Positions 1 through 6,106 of a stretch of DNA of 14,977 bases are shown here, in pieces. The position numbers and the translations under genes are program-made. The notes beneath the pieces were generated by a model. That model was not told the origin of the DNA. It saw only the letters and a program-made list of their open reading frames with translations, and ran no database searches. This DNA comes from an uncultured Ruminococcus sp. (lineage in GTDB: Bacteria > Bacillota > Clostridia > Oscillospirales > Ruminococcaceae), in assembly GCA_900545285.1 (NCBI GenBank), contig UQYK01000048.1:1-14977 (forward strand), given 5' to 3'. Every line of letters starts with the position of its first letter. Position 1 is the stretch's first letter.

Positions 1-235
1 CATCGCATCCTGCAATGCTGACGTCTTTCTGGAATTTCCATTCTCTGCCCTGTGCATCCCAAGCCGACCAAGTGCTGTAGCCGTTTCGGCTGGCGGTGTA
101 TTCGTATCTGCCTGTGCCGAAATGGTCGGCGGCAAGCTTTGCAGCTCGCTCTCTGGTGATGTGGTTCATCTCAATCTCCACGCCAATGGTCTGCTTTTTC
201 AGGTTTTCAATCTGTCTTTCTGTTTTAGCGTTCAT
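1..235 (-). CDS. Amidoligase-family protein, N-terminal part (runs off left edge)
   Basis: Only the first 78 codons are in the window; the gene continues past base 1. The peptide opens MNAKTERQIENLKKQTIGVE and continues IEMNHITRERAAKLAADHFG. The IGVEIEM block near residues 17-23 is the N-terminal signature of the Amidoligase_2 family (COOH-NH2 ligases related to glutamine synthetase, known from phages and mobile elements of Firmicutes). These enzymes are predicted to form amide or isopeptide bonds on peptides or proteins; the substrate here is unknown. The ATG at 233-235 has a GGAGG site nine bases upstream. The gene has its own promoter (283-311) and is separated from DUF4314 by about 180 bp, so it starts a new transcription unit. 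The catalytic residues lie outside the window, so activity cannot be judged. Confidence 0.72.
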   Translation of the reverse strand, partial: MNAKTERQIENLKKQTIGVEIEMNHITRERAAKLAADHFGTGRYEYTASRNGYSTWSAWDAQGREWKFQKDVSIAGCD

Positions 236-282
236 AATGTTTTCCTCCGTAATTTCGGGCTTTTTTTCCTTTCGTTGTAACC

Positions 283-311
283 ATATTAACTCTAAACGGA
301 GGAGATAGCAA
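283..311 (-). promoter_or_regulatory. Promoter P1 for the amidoligase gene
   Basis: On the minus strand there is a -35 TTGCTA (306-311), a 17-bp spacer and a -10 TAATAT (283-288). This places the start of transcription near 276 and gives a leader of about 40 nt. The element is a near-twin of the promoter at 1344-1372: on the plus strand both read CATATTAACTCT, then nine variable bases, then AGATAGCAA. A further shared box TGTGTAGAAT lies upstream at 346-355. The rest of the 236-415 gap shows only a weak 5-bp stem (GTATG/CATAC) and no convincing terminator. Confidence 0.6.
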
Positions 312-415
312 GCGGCTAAATCTACAGAAAATGAGGTCAAAAGATTGTGTAGAATACACGCTTGCAATCCTTGCGATTGTATGGTAACATACTGTACAAT
401 GGAGGAGGTGCCGCC

Positions 416-652
416 TTATTTTTTCGCCTCGGATACGGTCTGGAAACTGTCGATTTCGGGAATCAGAGCAAGGGAAGAACCATTCTCCCACCGCATATGA
501 ATGCTGCCCGCATCATCAATGTGCGTGACCACACCAACTGTTCCGGGAAGAATCGGATATTTTTCATTCCGCATAGAAATCAGCTGTAATTTTGTTCCCT
601 TTGGATACTGCTTTCGGAGTTGCTCCAGATACGATTTACTCGGAAATTGCAT
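416..652 (-). CDS. DUF4314 family small phage protein
   Basis: A 78-residue protein beginning MQFPSKSYLEQLRKQYPKGT. The stretch GTKLQLISM...PGTVGVVTHIDDAGSIHMRWENGSSLALIPEIDSF matches the DUF4314 pattern: a small beta-rich fold with a GT-G-V turn and a W-nG-SL-L strand. Function is unknown in the family; members occur in phages and conjugative elements of Firmicutes. It overlaps the end of the 220-residue gene by 17 nt and is surely co-transcribed with it. The start is uncertain. ATG 652 has AGAAAGG 12 nt upstream, a little far. A GTG at 661 adds three residues but sits too close to the same site. Confidence 0.75.
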   Translation of the reverse strand: MQFPSKSYLEQLRKQYPKGTKLQLISMRNEKYPILPGTVGVVTHIDDAGSIHMRWENGSSLALIPEIDSFQTVSEAKK

Positions 653-1298
653 CAGTATCACCAACCTTTCTGAATGCGGAATTGCCGGACAGATGCCGAA
701 GAATGACCTTTCTTGCCGCCTTGAATTCTGCACCCACCATTCCCAGACGAATCAGGAAACACCGCATGGTGTACTTGGGATTGTCGGAGGTGTCCGGCTT
801 GCGGTTGATGCGGCTTTGGTTCTTGGCAAATTCGCAGAGCATGGAAATGAAGGTGCAGTAGGCATCTGCATCACCGTCCTGTTCGACCGTGAACCACGGA
901 AATTCCACCTTTTCATCAGACGGAATGATGTCCAAACAGTCGGTTTGAAAAGCTGCCTGAAAAAGGGCAACCTTGTTTTCGCAGATCTGCCGGAGATTGC
1001 CCAGTGTATGCTCATCGAAAAAATCTGCCGGCATCTGAACTGTCAATTTTGTGGATTCCGGTTCTGTTGTGTCCGGAACAGCATAGCCCCGACTTGCCAG
1101 TTCGGCAAGAAGCCGTTCTGTTTCCTTATGGTCGGCTTGGTCACTGATTTCCAGATCACCTGCTTTGGTAACAGTGTAGCATTCCCCGATTTTGTAAGCA
1201 CAGGTGGGCATGAATTGATATACTGCCGGAATGCCGATAATCTCACTGAGGGCTTTCACCAGTTCCTTTCGATTTTGACTGTGATAAGTAATGGTCAT
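636..1298 (-). CDS. Conserved phage protein of unknown function (virulence-labelled family)
   Basis: A 220-residue soluble protein with no membrane segment or signal peptide. It starts MTITYHSQNRKELVKALSEI and continues IGIPAVYQFMPTCAYKIGECYTV. I recognise this N-terminal pattern from phage and mobile-element proteins of gut Firmicutes, sometimes labelled 'virulence protein'; that label is not backed by any motif visible here. The C-terminal half (about 85-205) is a separate, possibly helical domain ending KYTMRCFLIRLGMVGAEFKA. The ATG at 1296-1298 has a good AAAGGAG site eight bases upstream, which makes it preferable to the in-frame start 45 nt upstream. It is the first gene after promoter P2 and overlaps the DUF4314 gene. 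Function unknown. Confidence 0.7.
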   Translation of the reverse strand: MTITYHSQNRKELVKALSEIIGIPAVYQFMPTCAYKIGECYTVTKAGDLEISDQADHKETERLLAELASRGYAVPDTTEPESTKLTVQMPADFFDEHTLGNLRQICENKVALFQAAFQTDCLDIIPSDEKVEFPWFTVEQDGDADAYCTFISMLCEFAKNQSRINRKPDTSDNPKYTMRCFLIRLGMVGAEFKAARKVILRHLSGNSAFRKVGDTDAISE

Positions 1299-1343
1299 GT
1301 GAAAAACTCCTTTCTTTCGGCGTTTTTGCTTTCGCCATGACAC

Positions 1344-1372
1344 ATATTAACTCTGTTTCCCACAGATAGCAA
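1344..1372 (-). promoter_or_regulatory. Promoter P2 for the 220-residue protein and DUF4314 genes
   Basis: On the minus strand there is a -35 TTGCTA (1367-1372), a 17-bp spacer and a -10 TAATAT (1344-1349), about 45 bp before the ATG at 1298. The spacer holds a short dyad TCTGT-TTCCC-ACAGA (1352-1366). The flanks are identical to P1, and the TGTGTAGAAT box recurs at 1381-1390. Upstream, 1403-1425 has overlapping short inverted repeats (ATTTGT/ACAAAT and CAGAT/ATCTG) at the end of the cytosine methyltransferase gene; they have no T tract and I do not call them a terminator. Confidence 0.62.
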
Positions 1373-1414
1373 CTGTGAGATGTGTAGAATGTTTCGGCGG
1401 TCATTTGTAACAGA

Positions 1415-3106
1415 TCACAAATCTGCCCAGACGATTCCGGCAAGCACAAAAACAGCTACATTCAGACAGATGCCATTCCCCCAAAGGCGGTACTCTGCTG
1501 CATCACGATATGGATCTTGCAGCCATTTCTGTACCATCTTTCGGCTTTTGGGACGGCTCTCCGGTTTTACCGCTTTTCGGTATTCTTCAAAAATAGCTAC
1601 CCATCGGTCGATTTCTTCTTCTGTGGGATTTTCCGATGCCAGGTCACTGCACCACTGATCCGGAAATCCCTGCAGTCTTGCACATTCCTGCGGTGTCAGT
1701 CTGCGAACCGCATAACCGCCGGAAACGATACTGGGGTCTTTGTGGTCCCGTGCCAGCAGTGTAGGGGTCGTTTCCCGAAATGCACTGCTGAAATTTCCCG
1801 TAGAAGCAGCATACACTGCATGATGGTCGGTAGCATTCAAAGTGAAAGCGACCTCTTTGTTGACACCGCCGCCCTGTGGTCCGTTTTGGTCAGACCGACC
1901 GATCATTGAGCCCTGCAAAGCATAACTTTCCAGCACAGCAATACCGCCTTGGTTTTTTGCTGGTGACTGGTCGCTGGTGTCCAAAGTACGGGCAGTGTCT
2001 GCCTCATAAATGCCGCTGTGCGGATTACCGGAAAGCATGGCATTGCTGGAAAAGGAACTGATGCCGTATGCTTTCGGCTGAAATACCGTCTGGTCATTGT
2101 TGCAGGACAGCGTAGCAGATTTGTTTTCCTGTATCAGACTGCCTTTTCCACCGCCGGCTTTTCCACAGCGAATCTTCAGTGTTTTCGGTGTATCCATCAA
2201 CAGCGGAACATTTCCGCCGCCTGTTCCGCATCTGGAAGTCAGTGTCTGTACTTTTCCGTTCTCAGAGATCTGAAGCCGGCTGTCAGCAGGATGATTTTCC
2301 AGTACACAAGGCGGATGATGGGCTTCTGCCCGAAGGGTGGCAGTGCGTTCTTTCAGAATGTCTATGCGTTCTCCGCCCTGGTCACACAAGCACAAGCCTG
2401 CCGTTCCAAAGCTGTCCGCAGCACTTCCGGCAGCTCTTTGCCACGCACGGAGGCTCTCCGCAGAATACCCTGACAAGCCTTCGGACTCAAATAGTATTTT
2501 TCCGGCACTTGCTCCGTCAAAATCTGCGACAAGAAAGATCCGTTTTCTTCGCTGGGGCACTCCCCAGTATTGTGCATCAAGAACTCGCCATGCGAGGGAA
2601 TAGGATTCTGCCAGAACTTCTCCGGCTTTTGTCCATTTTCCCGCAGGTCGAGGAATTGAAATGCTGCTGTCTTTGACCGAACAGATGGCTTCGAGGACAC
2701 AGAGGAAATCTTCTCCGCCGTTGGAGGAAAATGCTCCGGGGACGTTTTCCCAAACGATGTATCTTGGATATTTGCCATTGCTTGCACACCTCATTTCTCG
2801 GATGATACGGATTGCTTCGTGAAACAGCGAAGAACGGCTGCCGTTCAGACCGGTTCGTTTTCCGGCGATGCTCATATCCTGGCATGGACTGCCAAAGGTG
2901 ATGATGTCCACAGGCGGCAGCTTTGCACCATGCAGACCGCTGATATTGCCGAAGTGTTGTACCTGCGGCAGTCGTTTTTCTGTCACACGAATGGCAAACG
3001 GTTCAATTTCAGAAGACCAGACAGGCACAATGCCTGCCAGCAGTCCGGCAAGCGGAAAACCGCCGCTGCCGTCAAAGAGGCTGCCAAGGGTGAGCGGTTT
3101 ATTCAT
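1415..3106 (-). CDS. DNA cytosine-5 methyltransferase with expanded recognition region
   Basis: A 563-residue C5-MTase that transfers methyl from S-adenosylmethionine to cytosine in DNA. Motifs in order: SAM site LFDGSGGFPLAG (10-21), motif IV GSPCQ with catalytic Cys75, motif VI ENV (120-122), motif VIII GVPQRRKRIFL (182-192), motif IX RRLTPQECARLQGFP (468-482) and a late motif X GNGICLNVA (543-551). All key residues are present, so it should be active. The segment between motifs VIII and IX (about 200-460) is much longer than in single-specificity enzymes such as M.HhaI. It carries seven spaced xxTL units (255, 286, 307, 330, 372, 420, 447), suggesting several target-recognition modules. 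The start overlaps the end of the ParB-methyltransferase gene by 8 nt. No partner restriction enzyme is nearby, so self-protection of phage DNA is the likely role. Confidence 0.93.
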   Translation of the reverse strand: MNKPLTLGSLFDGSGGFPLAGLLAGIVPVWSSEIEPFAIRVTEKRLPQVQHFGNISGLHGAKLPPVDIITFGSPCQDMSIAGKRTGLNGSRSSLFHEAIRIIREMRCASNGKYPRYIVWENVPGAFSSNGGEDFLCVLEAICSVKDSSISIPRPAGKWTKAGEVLAESYSLAWRVLDAQYWGVPQRRKRIFLVADFDGASAGKILFESEGLSGYSAESLRAWQRAAGSAADSFGTAGLCLCDQGGERIDILKERTATLRAEAHHPPCVLENHPADSRLQISENGKVQTLTSRCGTGGGNVPLLMDTPKTLKIRCGKAGGGKGSLIQENKSATLSCNNDQTVFQPKAYGISSFSSNAMLSGNPHSGIYEADTARTLDTSDQSPAKNQGGIAVLESYALQGSMIGRSDQNGPQGGGVNKEVAFTLNATDHHAVYAASTGNFSSAFRETTPTLLARDHKDPSIVSGGYAVRRLTPQECARLQGFPDQWCSDLASENPTEEEIDRWVAIFEEYRKAVKPESRPKSRKMVQKWLQDPYRDAAEYRLWGNGICLNVAVFVLAGIVWADL

Positions 3107-4358
3107 CAGGCTTTTCCACCTCTTTCACCAATTCAGAGTATGCAATCTGCTTCCCATCCCGCACAACATATACACCATCGGCATTTTCCGTATCTTCCAC
3201 ATACCGGCGAAGAATCACCGAGGCATATTTTTCATCCAGTTCCATGGTGTAACAGATGCGATTCAGTTGTTCGCAAGCCATCAAAGTAGAACCGCTGCCG
3301 CCAAAGGTGTCCATTACCACGCCATTTTCCTGTGTAGAATTGCCGATGGGATAGCCAAGCAAGTCCAGCGGTTTAGAGGTGGGGTGATTGGCGTTGCGTT
3401 TCGGCTTGTCAAAATGCCAGATGGTCGTCTGCTTACGGTCGGAATACCAGTGATGCTTGCCATTCTGCATAAAGCCATACAGCACAGGTTCATGCTGCCA
3501 CTGATAATCCGAGCGTCCCAGCACAAGGCTGTCTTTTACCCAGATGCAGCAGCCTGCAAGATGAAATCCGGCATCAATGAATGCTTTGCGGAAATTCAGC
3601 CCTTCGGTATCTGCATGGAACACATAGGCAGAACCGCCTTTTTCCAGATGCTCAGCCATTCGCTGAAAGGAGGACAGCAGGAATGTATAAAACTCCTCGT
3701 TCTTCATGCTGTCATTCTGAATGGTAAGTCCGCTGGCACTCTTAAACGAAACGCCATATGGGGGATCGGTCAGAATGAGGTTTGCTTTGGTGTCGCCCAT
3801 GAGAGCAGATACATCCTCCGCAGATGTGGCATCGCCACACATCAGCTTGTGTCTGCCAACTGTCCATACATCGCCACGCTGGACAAAAGCTGCTTTTTCC
3901 AGTGCAGTGGTGAGGTCGAAATCATCGTCTTTCACTGTGTCACCGCTGTTTGTATCAAACAAATCTGCAATTTCAGCTTCATCAAAGCCGGTCAGACCAA
4001 GGTCAAAACCGAGATTCTGCAATTCTTCCATTTCCACAGCAAGGAGTTCTTCATCCCAGCCGGCATCTAATGCCATTCTGTTATCAGCAAGAATATATGC
4101 CTTCTTCTGTGCTTCCGTCAGATGGTCGGCATACACACAGGGTACTTCTGCAATGCCTTCTTCCTTTGCCGCCATGATGCGTCCATGTCCAGCCAGCACA
4201 TTGTATTCCCGGTCGATAATGACCGGATTGACAAATCCAAACTCACGAAGGGAAGAGCGAAGCTTCAGGATCTGTTCCTTGTTGTGCGTTCTGGCATTAT
4301 TCGCATAGGGTACTAACTTATTGATGTCAACAAGCTGAAATTCTGTAGTTGTGGTCAT
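3099..4358 (-). CDS. ParB-like domain fused to DNA methyltransferase (beta class, probably N6-adenine)
   Basis: A 419-residue two-domain protein. Residues 1-130 form a ParB/Srx-like N domain: DINKLVPYANNARTHNKEQI, then NPVIID and GHGRIMAAK (57-65). Residues about 160-385 are an N6_N4-type methylase with LTDPPYGVSF (motif IV, DPPY 198-201) ahead of the SAM loop DTFGGSGSTLMACE (350-363). That order defines the beta group; DPPY favours adenine over cytosine N4. This ParB-MTase fusion is common in phages and prophages of Firmicutes, where it modifies phage DNA. The ATG at 4358 overlaps the stop of the 52-residue gene (ATGA), implying coupled translation. It lies between the small terminase subunit and the cytosine methyltransferase. 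The target sequence cannot be read from the protein. Confidence 0.93.
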   Translation of the reverse strand: MTTTTEFQLVDINKLVPYANNARTHNKEQILKLRSSLREFGFVNPVIIDREYNVLAGHGRIMAAKEEGIAEVPCVYADHLTEAQKKAYILADNRMALDAGWDEELLAVEMEELQNLGFDLGLTGFDEAEIADLFDTNSGDTVKDDDFDLTTALEKAAFVQRGDVWTVGRHKLMCGDATSAEDVSALMGDTKANLILTDPPYGVSFKSASGLTIQNDSMKNEEFYTFLLSSFQRMAEHLEKGGSAYVFHADTEGLNFRKAFIDAGFHLAGCCIWVKDSLVLGRSDYQWQHEPVLYGFMQNGKHHWYSDRKQTTIWHFDKPKRNANHPTSKPLDLLGYPIGNSTQENGVVMDTFGGSGSTLMACEQLNRICYTMELDEKYASVILRRYVEDTENADGVYVVRDGKQIAYSELVKEVEKPDE

Positions 4359-4513
4359 GCTCCATTCCTCCGCTTCAAAACTTTCTGTAAGCCTTTTCTG
4401 GCATCCAGCACTTTTCCGCTGACCGCCTGTCCTTTTATGGTGCGGTATTGCTGTTTGGTCATCTTTTGGCGATTGGCTTTCAAATCTCGCCAGAACTGGG
4501 TATCTTCTTTCAT
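4355..4513 (-). CDS. Small phage protein (52 residues), unknown function
   Basis: A short basic, probably helical protein: MKEDTQFWRDLKANRQKMTK, then QQYRTIKGQAVSGKVLDARK and GLQKVLKRRNGA. The pattern K-T-QQ-RTIKGQ...G...DARKGLQKVL resembles a small orphan family found beside terminase and methyltransferase genes in Firmicute phages. No function is known. Support for its being real: it fills the gap between the terminase small subunit (stop at 4521) and the ParB-MTase, ends in an ATGA overlap with the latter, and its sequence looks like a folded basic helix pair. The ribosome site (GAAAGTGAG) is weak. Confidence 0.72.
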   Translation of the reverse strand: MKEDTQFWRDLKANRQKMTKQQYRTIKGQAVSGKVLDARKGLQKVLKRRNGA

Positions 4514-4520
4514 GTATTTC

Positions 4521-5081
4521 TCACTTTCTGCTGCTCAGAAGCTGTTCCATCAAATCATCCTGCGGTGTACCGTCAAATTTGGTCGTGCAGTTCTGTTTCA
4601 CAATATCGAAAATCTCATACCAGAGCAAATTTGCCTGTTTCTGAAATGTCTGGCTCATCTGCACAAACGGAGAGGCGATAACGCCGCCAGTGGTCGGATG
4701 CTTTCCCAGCAGTCCATAGGTACTGAGGGCTTCTTCACACTGTACAAATCGGGCAAATGCCTGCGAATAGCTTTCCAGCAACCGTTTGTTGACGTGCTTT
4801 TCACAGCCACGCTGTTTCAGCCAGAGCCACGTTTCTTTGTACACAATGTCTGCTCCCAGCGGTTTTCCGTTCTTCTGCTGGGCAGACAAGTACGCACTGG
4901 GACTTGGCATATCCGCACCGGTCAAATCAGCGGCATCGTCCAGATCAGCTGCATCCAATTCCGGAGCATGAAATTCTATAACATCTGCATCTTTGCCCTC
5001 TGCGATCTTGTCAGAGAGTGCTTTCGGCTTATCGCCTGCACGAACTCGTCTGCCGCCTCTTCTTGTGCCGTCCTTTGCCAT
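4521..5081 (-). CDS. terS: Phage terminase small subunit (P27-like)
   Basis: A 186-residue protein: a basic Gly/Arg N terminus (MAKDGTRRGGRRVRAG), an acidic low-complexity linker (about 30-60), then a helical part with ETWLWLKQRGCEKHVNKRLL, YSQAFARFVQCEE, GLLGKHPTTGGVIASP and a C-terminal helix ending QDDLMEQLLSSRK. The layout, with a central helical oligomerisation region and a TTGG-xxxSP turn, is that of the P27 terminase small-subunit family, which recognises the packaging site and recruits the large ATPase/nuclease subunit. Position agrees: the HNH gene lies directly upstream across a putative cos gap. The large terminase gene is not next downstream; methyltransferase genes intervene and it must lie beyond the left edge. 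ATG 5081 has AGGTG eight bases upstream, just below a terminator hairpin. Confidence 0.82.
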   Translation of the reverse strand: MAKDGTRRGGRRVRAGDKPKALSDKIAEGKDADVIEFHAPELDAADLDDAADLTGADMPSPSAYLSAQQKNGKPLGADIVYKETWLWLKQRGCEKHVNKRLLESYSQAFARFVQCEEALSTYGLLGKHPTTGGVIASPFVQMSQTFQKQANLLWYEIFDIVKQNCTTKFDGTPQDDLMEQLLSSRK

Positions 5082-5100
5082 CTGATTTCACCTGCCTTTT

Positions 5101-5136
5101 GAGAAAAAAACAGCCGAAACTGCGTAGGTTTCGGCT
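5101..5136 (-). terminator. Intrinsic terminator hairpin in the terS leader
   Basis: Minus-strand RNA would form a perfect 9-bp stem AGCCGAAAC/GUUUCGGCU (5128-5136 with 5112-5120) around a 7-nt loop, followed at once by G and seven U residues (5104-5111). This is a textbook rho-independent terminator. It ends only about 30 nt from the terS start, leaving no room for a promoter after it, so terS transcription must pass through it. Confidence 0.82.
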
Positions 5137-5264
5137 TGTCTGCATATTTTCGGGGTTAATCCCCCGTTTGAACCTTGGTTTTTGTGTGTGAGAGGGAACG
5201 CCGGTCTGTAAAAAATTCACAATTAGAGATTTTTATCCCCCCACCGGCAGCATTTCAGACACAA
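5137..5264 (-). other. Candidate cos (packaging) site between HNH and terS
   Basis: No gene is visible. The stretch has a run of six G on the minus strand (5237-5242) followed by an AT-rich core, an inverted pair GCCGGT (5200-5205)/ACCGGC (5243-5248), and a C/G-run dyad CGGGG-TTAAT-CCCCCG (5151-5166). In many cos-type Gram-positive phages the cohesive-end site lies between the HNH gene and the P27-like terS gene, and a G-run plus rotational symmetry is usual there. The role is inferred from position and symmetry; the cut positions cannot be read. Confidence 0.4.
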
Positions 5265-5624
5265 TCAATACCGATAGACGGGATTTTGGTCTTCCGTCCA
5301 TGTCTTGCGGTCATGGCAGGACTTGCAAAGAGCCTGCCAGTTGCTTTCATCCCACATCAGATGCGGATCACCACGGTGAGGAATGATATGGTCGACTACA
5401 GTTGCTGCTGTGAACCGTCCCCGTGCCATACACTTCACGCACAGCGGATGCTTCCGCAGGTACGCCTTGCTGAGCCGCTGCCACCTGCTGCCATAGCCAC
5501 GCTTGGCAGCAGACGGTCGGTCTGGGTGCAGGGGCTGATGCTCTGCACAGTACAAACCGTCTGTCAGATTGGGACAGCCTGGGTGCTTGCAGGGCTTCTT
5601 ACATTTCTTCGGCACAGCAGTCAC
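5265..5624 (-). CDS. Phage HNH endonuclease (packaging-associated)
   Basis: A 119-residue metal-dependent nuclease. The C-terminal HNH core is visible as CVKC (62-65), VVDHIIPHRGD (76-86, first His 79), N95 and CKSCHDRKT (100-108), with two CxxC pairs holding the structural zinc. The N terminus carries an extra Cys/His cluster (Cys8, 12, 17, 26, His29), as seen in many phage HNH proteins. HNH proteins next to terminase genes work with the terminase in cutting DNA at cos sites (shown for HK97), and this one sits just before the cos-like gap and terS. It overlaps the upstream sigma-like gene by 26 nt. Its start is a GTG: 5624 gives the longest form, but GTG 5615 has better spacing to AAAGG. Confidence 0.9.
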   Translation of the reverse strand: MTAVPKKCKKPCKHPGCPNLTDGLYCAEHQPLHPDRPSAAKRGYGSRWQRLSKAYLRKHPLCVKCMARGRFTAATVVDHIIPHRGDPHLMWDESNWQALCKSCHDRKTWTEDQNPVYRY

Positions 5625-5988
5625 AGCCTTTGCAACTCTCTGTGGTTTCTGCAGAGAGTTTTTTCAATGCTTTTTGGTATTGTTCCTTCACCCAGGCAAC
5701 GCTGTCATTCAGTTCATCTGCAATGGCATCCCATGTTGCAGCGTAAAGATACCGCAAACGAAGGATCTCACGCTGGTCGGCATTGTGATTTGCCATGATA
5801 AGTTCTTCCAGCTTCCGTTTCAACCGAATTGATGCAATCAGATCGTCCCACGCTGCCTCCACGATCTCATGTATTTCATCTTCATCGATTTCCATCGCCA
5901 TAGCTTTCCAATCCTGATAAATCACACTCTGTTCCTTGATGCGTCTGTTTAGATCCATACTGTTTCTTAAAACTTCTTTTGCAAGCAT
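5599..5988 (-). CDS. Sigma-70 region 4-like phage regulator (ArpU/DUF1492 type)
   Basis: A 129-residue protein: an acidic helical N half (EDEIHEIVEAAWDDLIASIR) and a C half with QREILRLRYLYAATWDAIADELNDSVAWVKEQYQKAL (about 73-110). The latter is a sigma-70 region 4-like helix-turn-helix of the kind in ArpU and related late transcription regulators of Gram-positive phages. Such proteins switch on packaging and structural genes. It lies just before the packaging genes and behind a promoter with phased repeats and a leader hairpin, so it may regulate or be regulated at that site. The tail CKGCDCCAEEM is rich in Cys and could bind metal, unusual for this type. ATG 5988 has AGGAG seven bases upstream. 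Confidence 0.75.
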   Translation of the reverse strand: MLAKEVLRNSMDLNRRIKEQSVIYQDWKAMAMEIDEDEIHEIVEAAWDDLIASIRLKRKLEELIMANHNADQREILRLRYLYAATWDAIADELNDSVAWVKEQYQKALKKLSAETTESCKGCDCCAEEM

Positions 5989-6013
5989 ATCGATTCTCCT
6001 TTATGGACACGAA

Positions 6014-6051
6014 AAACAGCCCTCGCAGAATTTCTTCCGCAAAGGCTGTTT
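6014..6051 (-). terminator. Intrinsic terminator/attenuator hairpin with GAAA tetraloop
   Basis: The minus-strand RNA folds into a 17-bp stem: AAACAGCC pairs with GGCUGUUU, then a UUU/GAG stretch of U-G, U-A and U-G pairs, then GCGGAA with UUCUGC, closed by a GAAA (GNRA) tetraloop. A U tract follows. Several pairs are G-U wobbles that work only in minus-strand RNA, which argues for selection on that strand. It lies about 20 nt after the predicted start of the 6078-6106 promoter and 25 nt before the ATG at 5988. Confidence 0.8.
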
Positions 6052-6077
6052 CGCTTTCTCCTGTTTTCCTACTTTAC

Positions 6078-6106
6078 AGTATACCACATATGCGAACTAT
6101 CATCAA
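6078..6106 (-). promoter_or_regulatory. Promoter before the sigma-like regulator and packaging genes
   Basis: On the minus strand there is a -35 TTGATG (6101-6106), an exact 17-bp spacer, and a -10 TATACT (6078-6083) with an upstream TGG making an extended -10. Transcription should start near 6071. The -35 hexamer is embedded in the array of 10-bp repeats (6094-6133), so a regulator bound there would touch RNA polymerase. It follows the DUF1492 gene directly. Confidence 0.68.

Noticed and set aside
363..402. Short inverted repeats (GTATG/CATAC, CAATC/GATTG) after DUF4314
   Set aside because: Stems of 5 bp without a T tract are too weak to call a terminator.
225..491. 88-codon minus-strand frame across the P1 region
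   Set aside because: It runs through the DUF4314 end, the P1 promoter and the amidoligase ribosome site; no start site and no recognisable sequence.
501..1340. 279-codon open frame on the plus strand
   Set aside because: It lies antisense to the DUF4314 and 220-residue genes, has no ribosome site, and its peptide is rich in Cys/Phe/His with no recognisable pattern.
1205..1347. Small upstream frame beginning MAKAKTPKERSF near P2
   Set aside because: It overlaps the AAAGGAG site and start of the 220-residue gene in another frame and has no ribosome site of its own.
1403..1425. Overlapping inverted repeats at the end of the cytosine methyltransferase gene
   Set aside because: Mutually exclusive 5-6 bp stems, no U run, expected by chance in AT-rich DNA.
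2868..4070. 400-codon open frame on the plus strand
   Set aside because: It is antisense to the two methyltransferase genes, whose motifs are unmistakable on the minus strand; the length is a by-product of their codon use.
1415..4358. Restriction-modification system
   Set aside because: Two methyltransferases are adjacent but no restriction endonuclease is beside them; the HNH protein matches the packaging-linked type. Orphan protective methylation fits better.
5029..5220. 63-codon minus frame across the cos-like gap
   Set aside because: It reads through a perfect terminator stem and the start of terS in another frame; better explained as non-coding.
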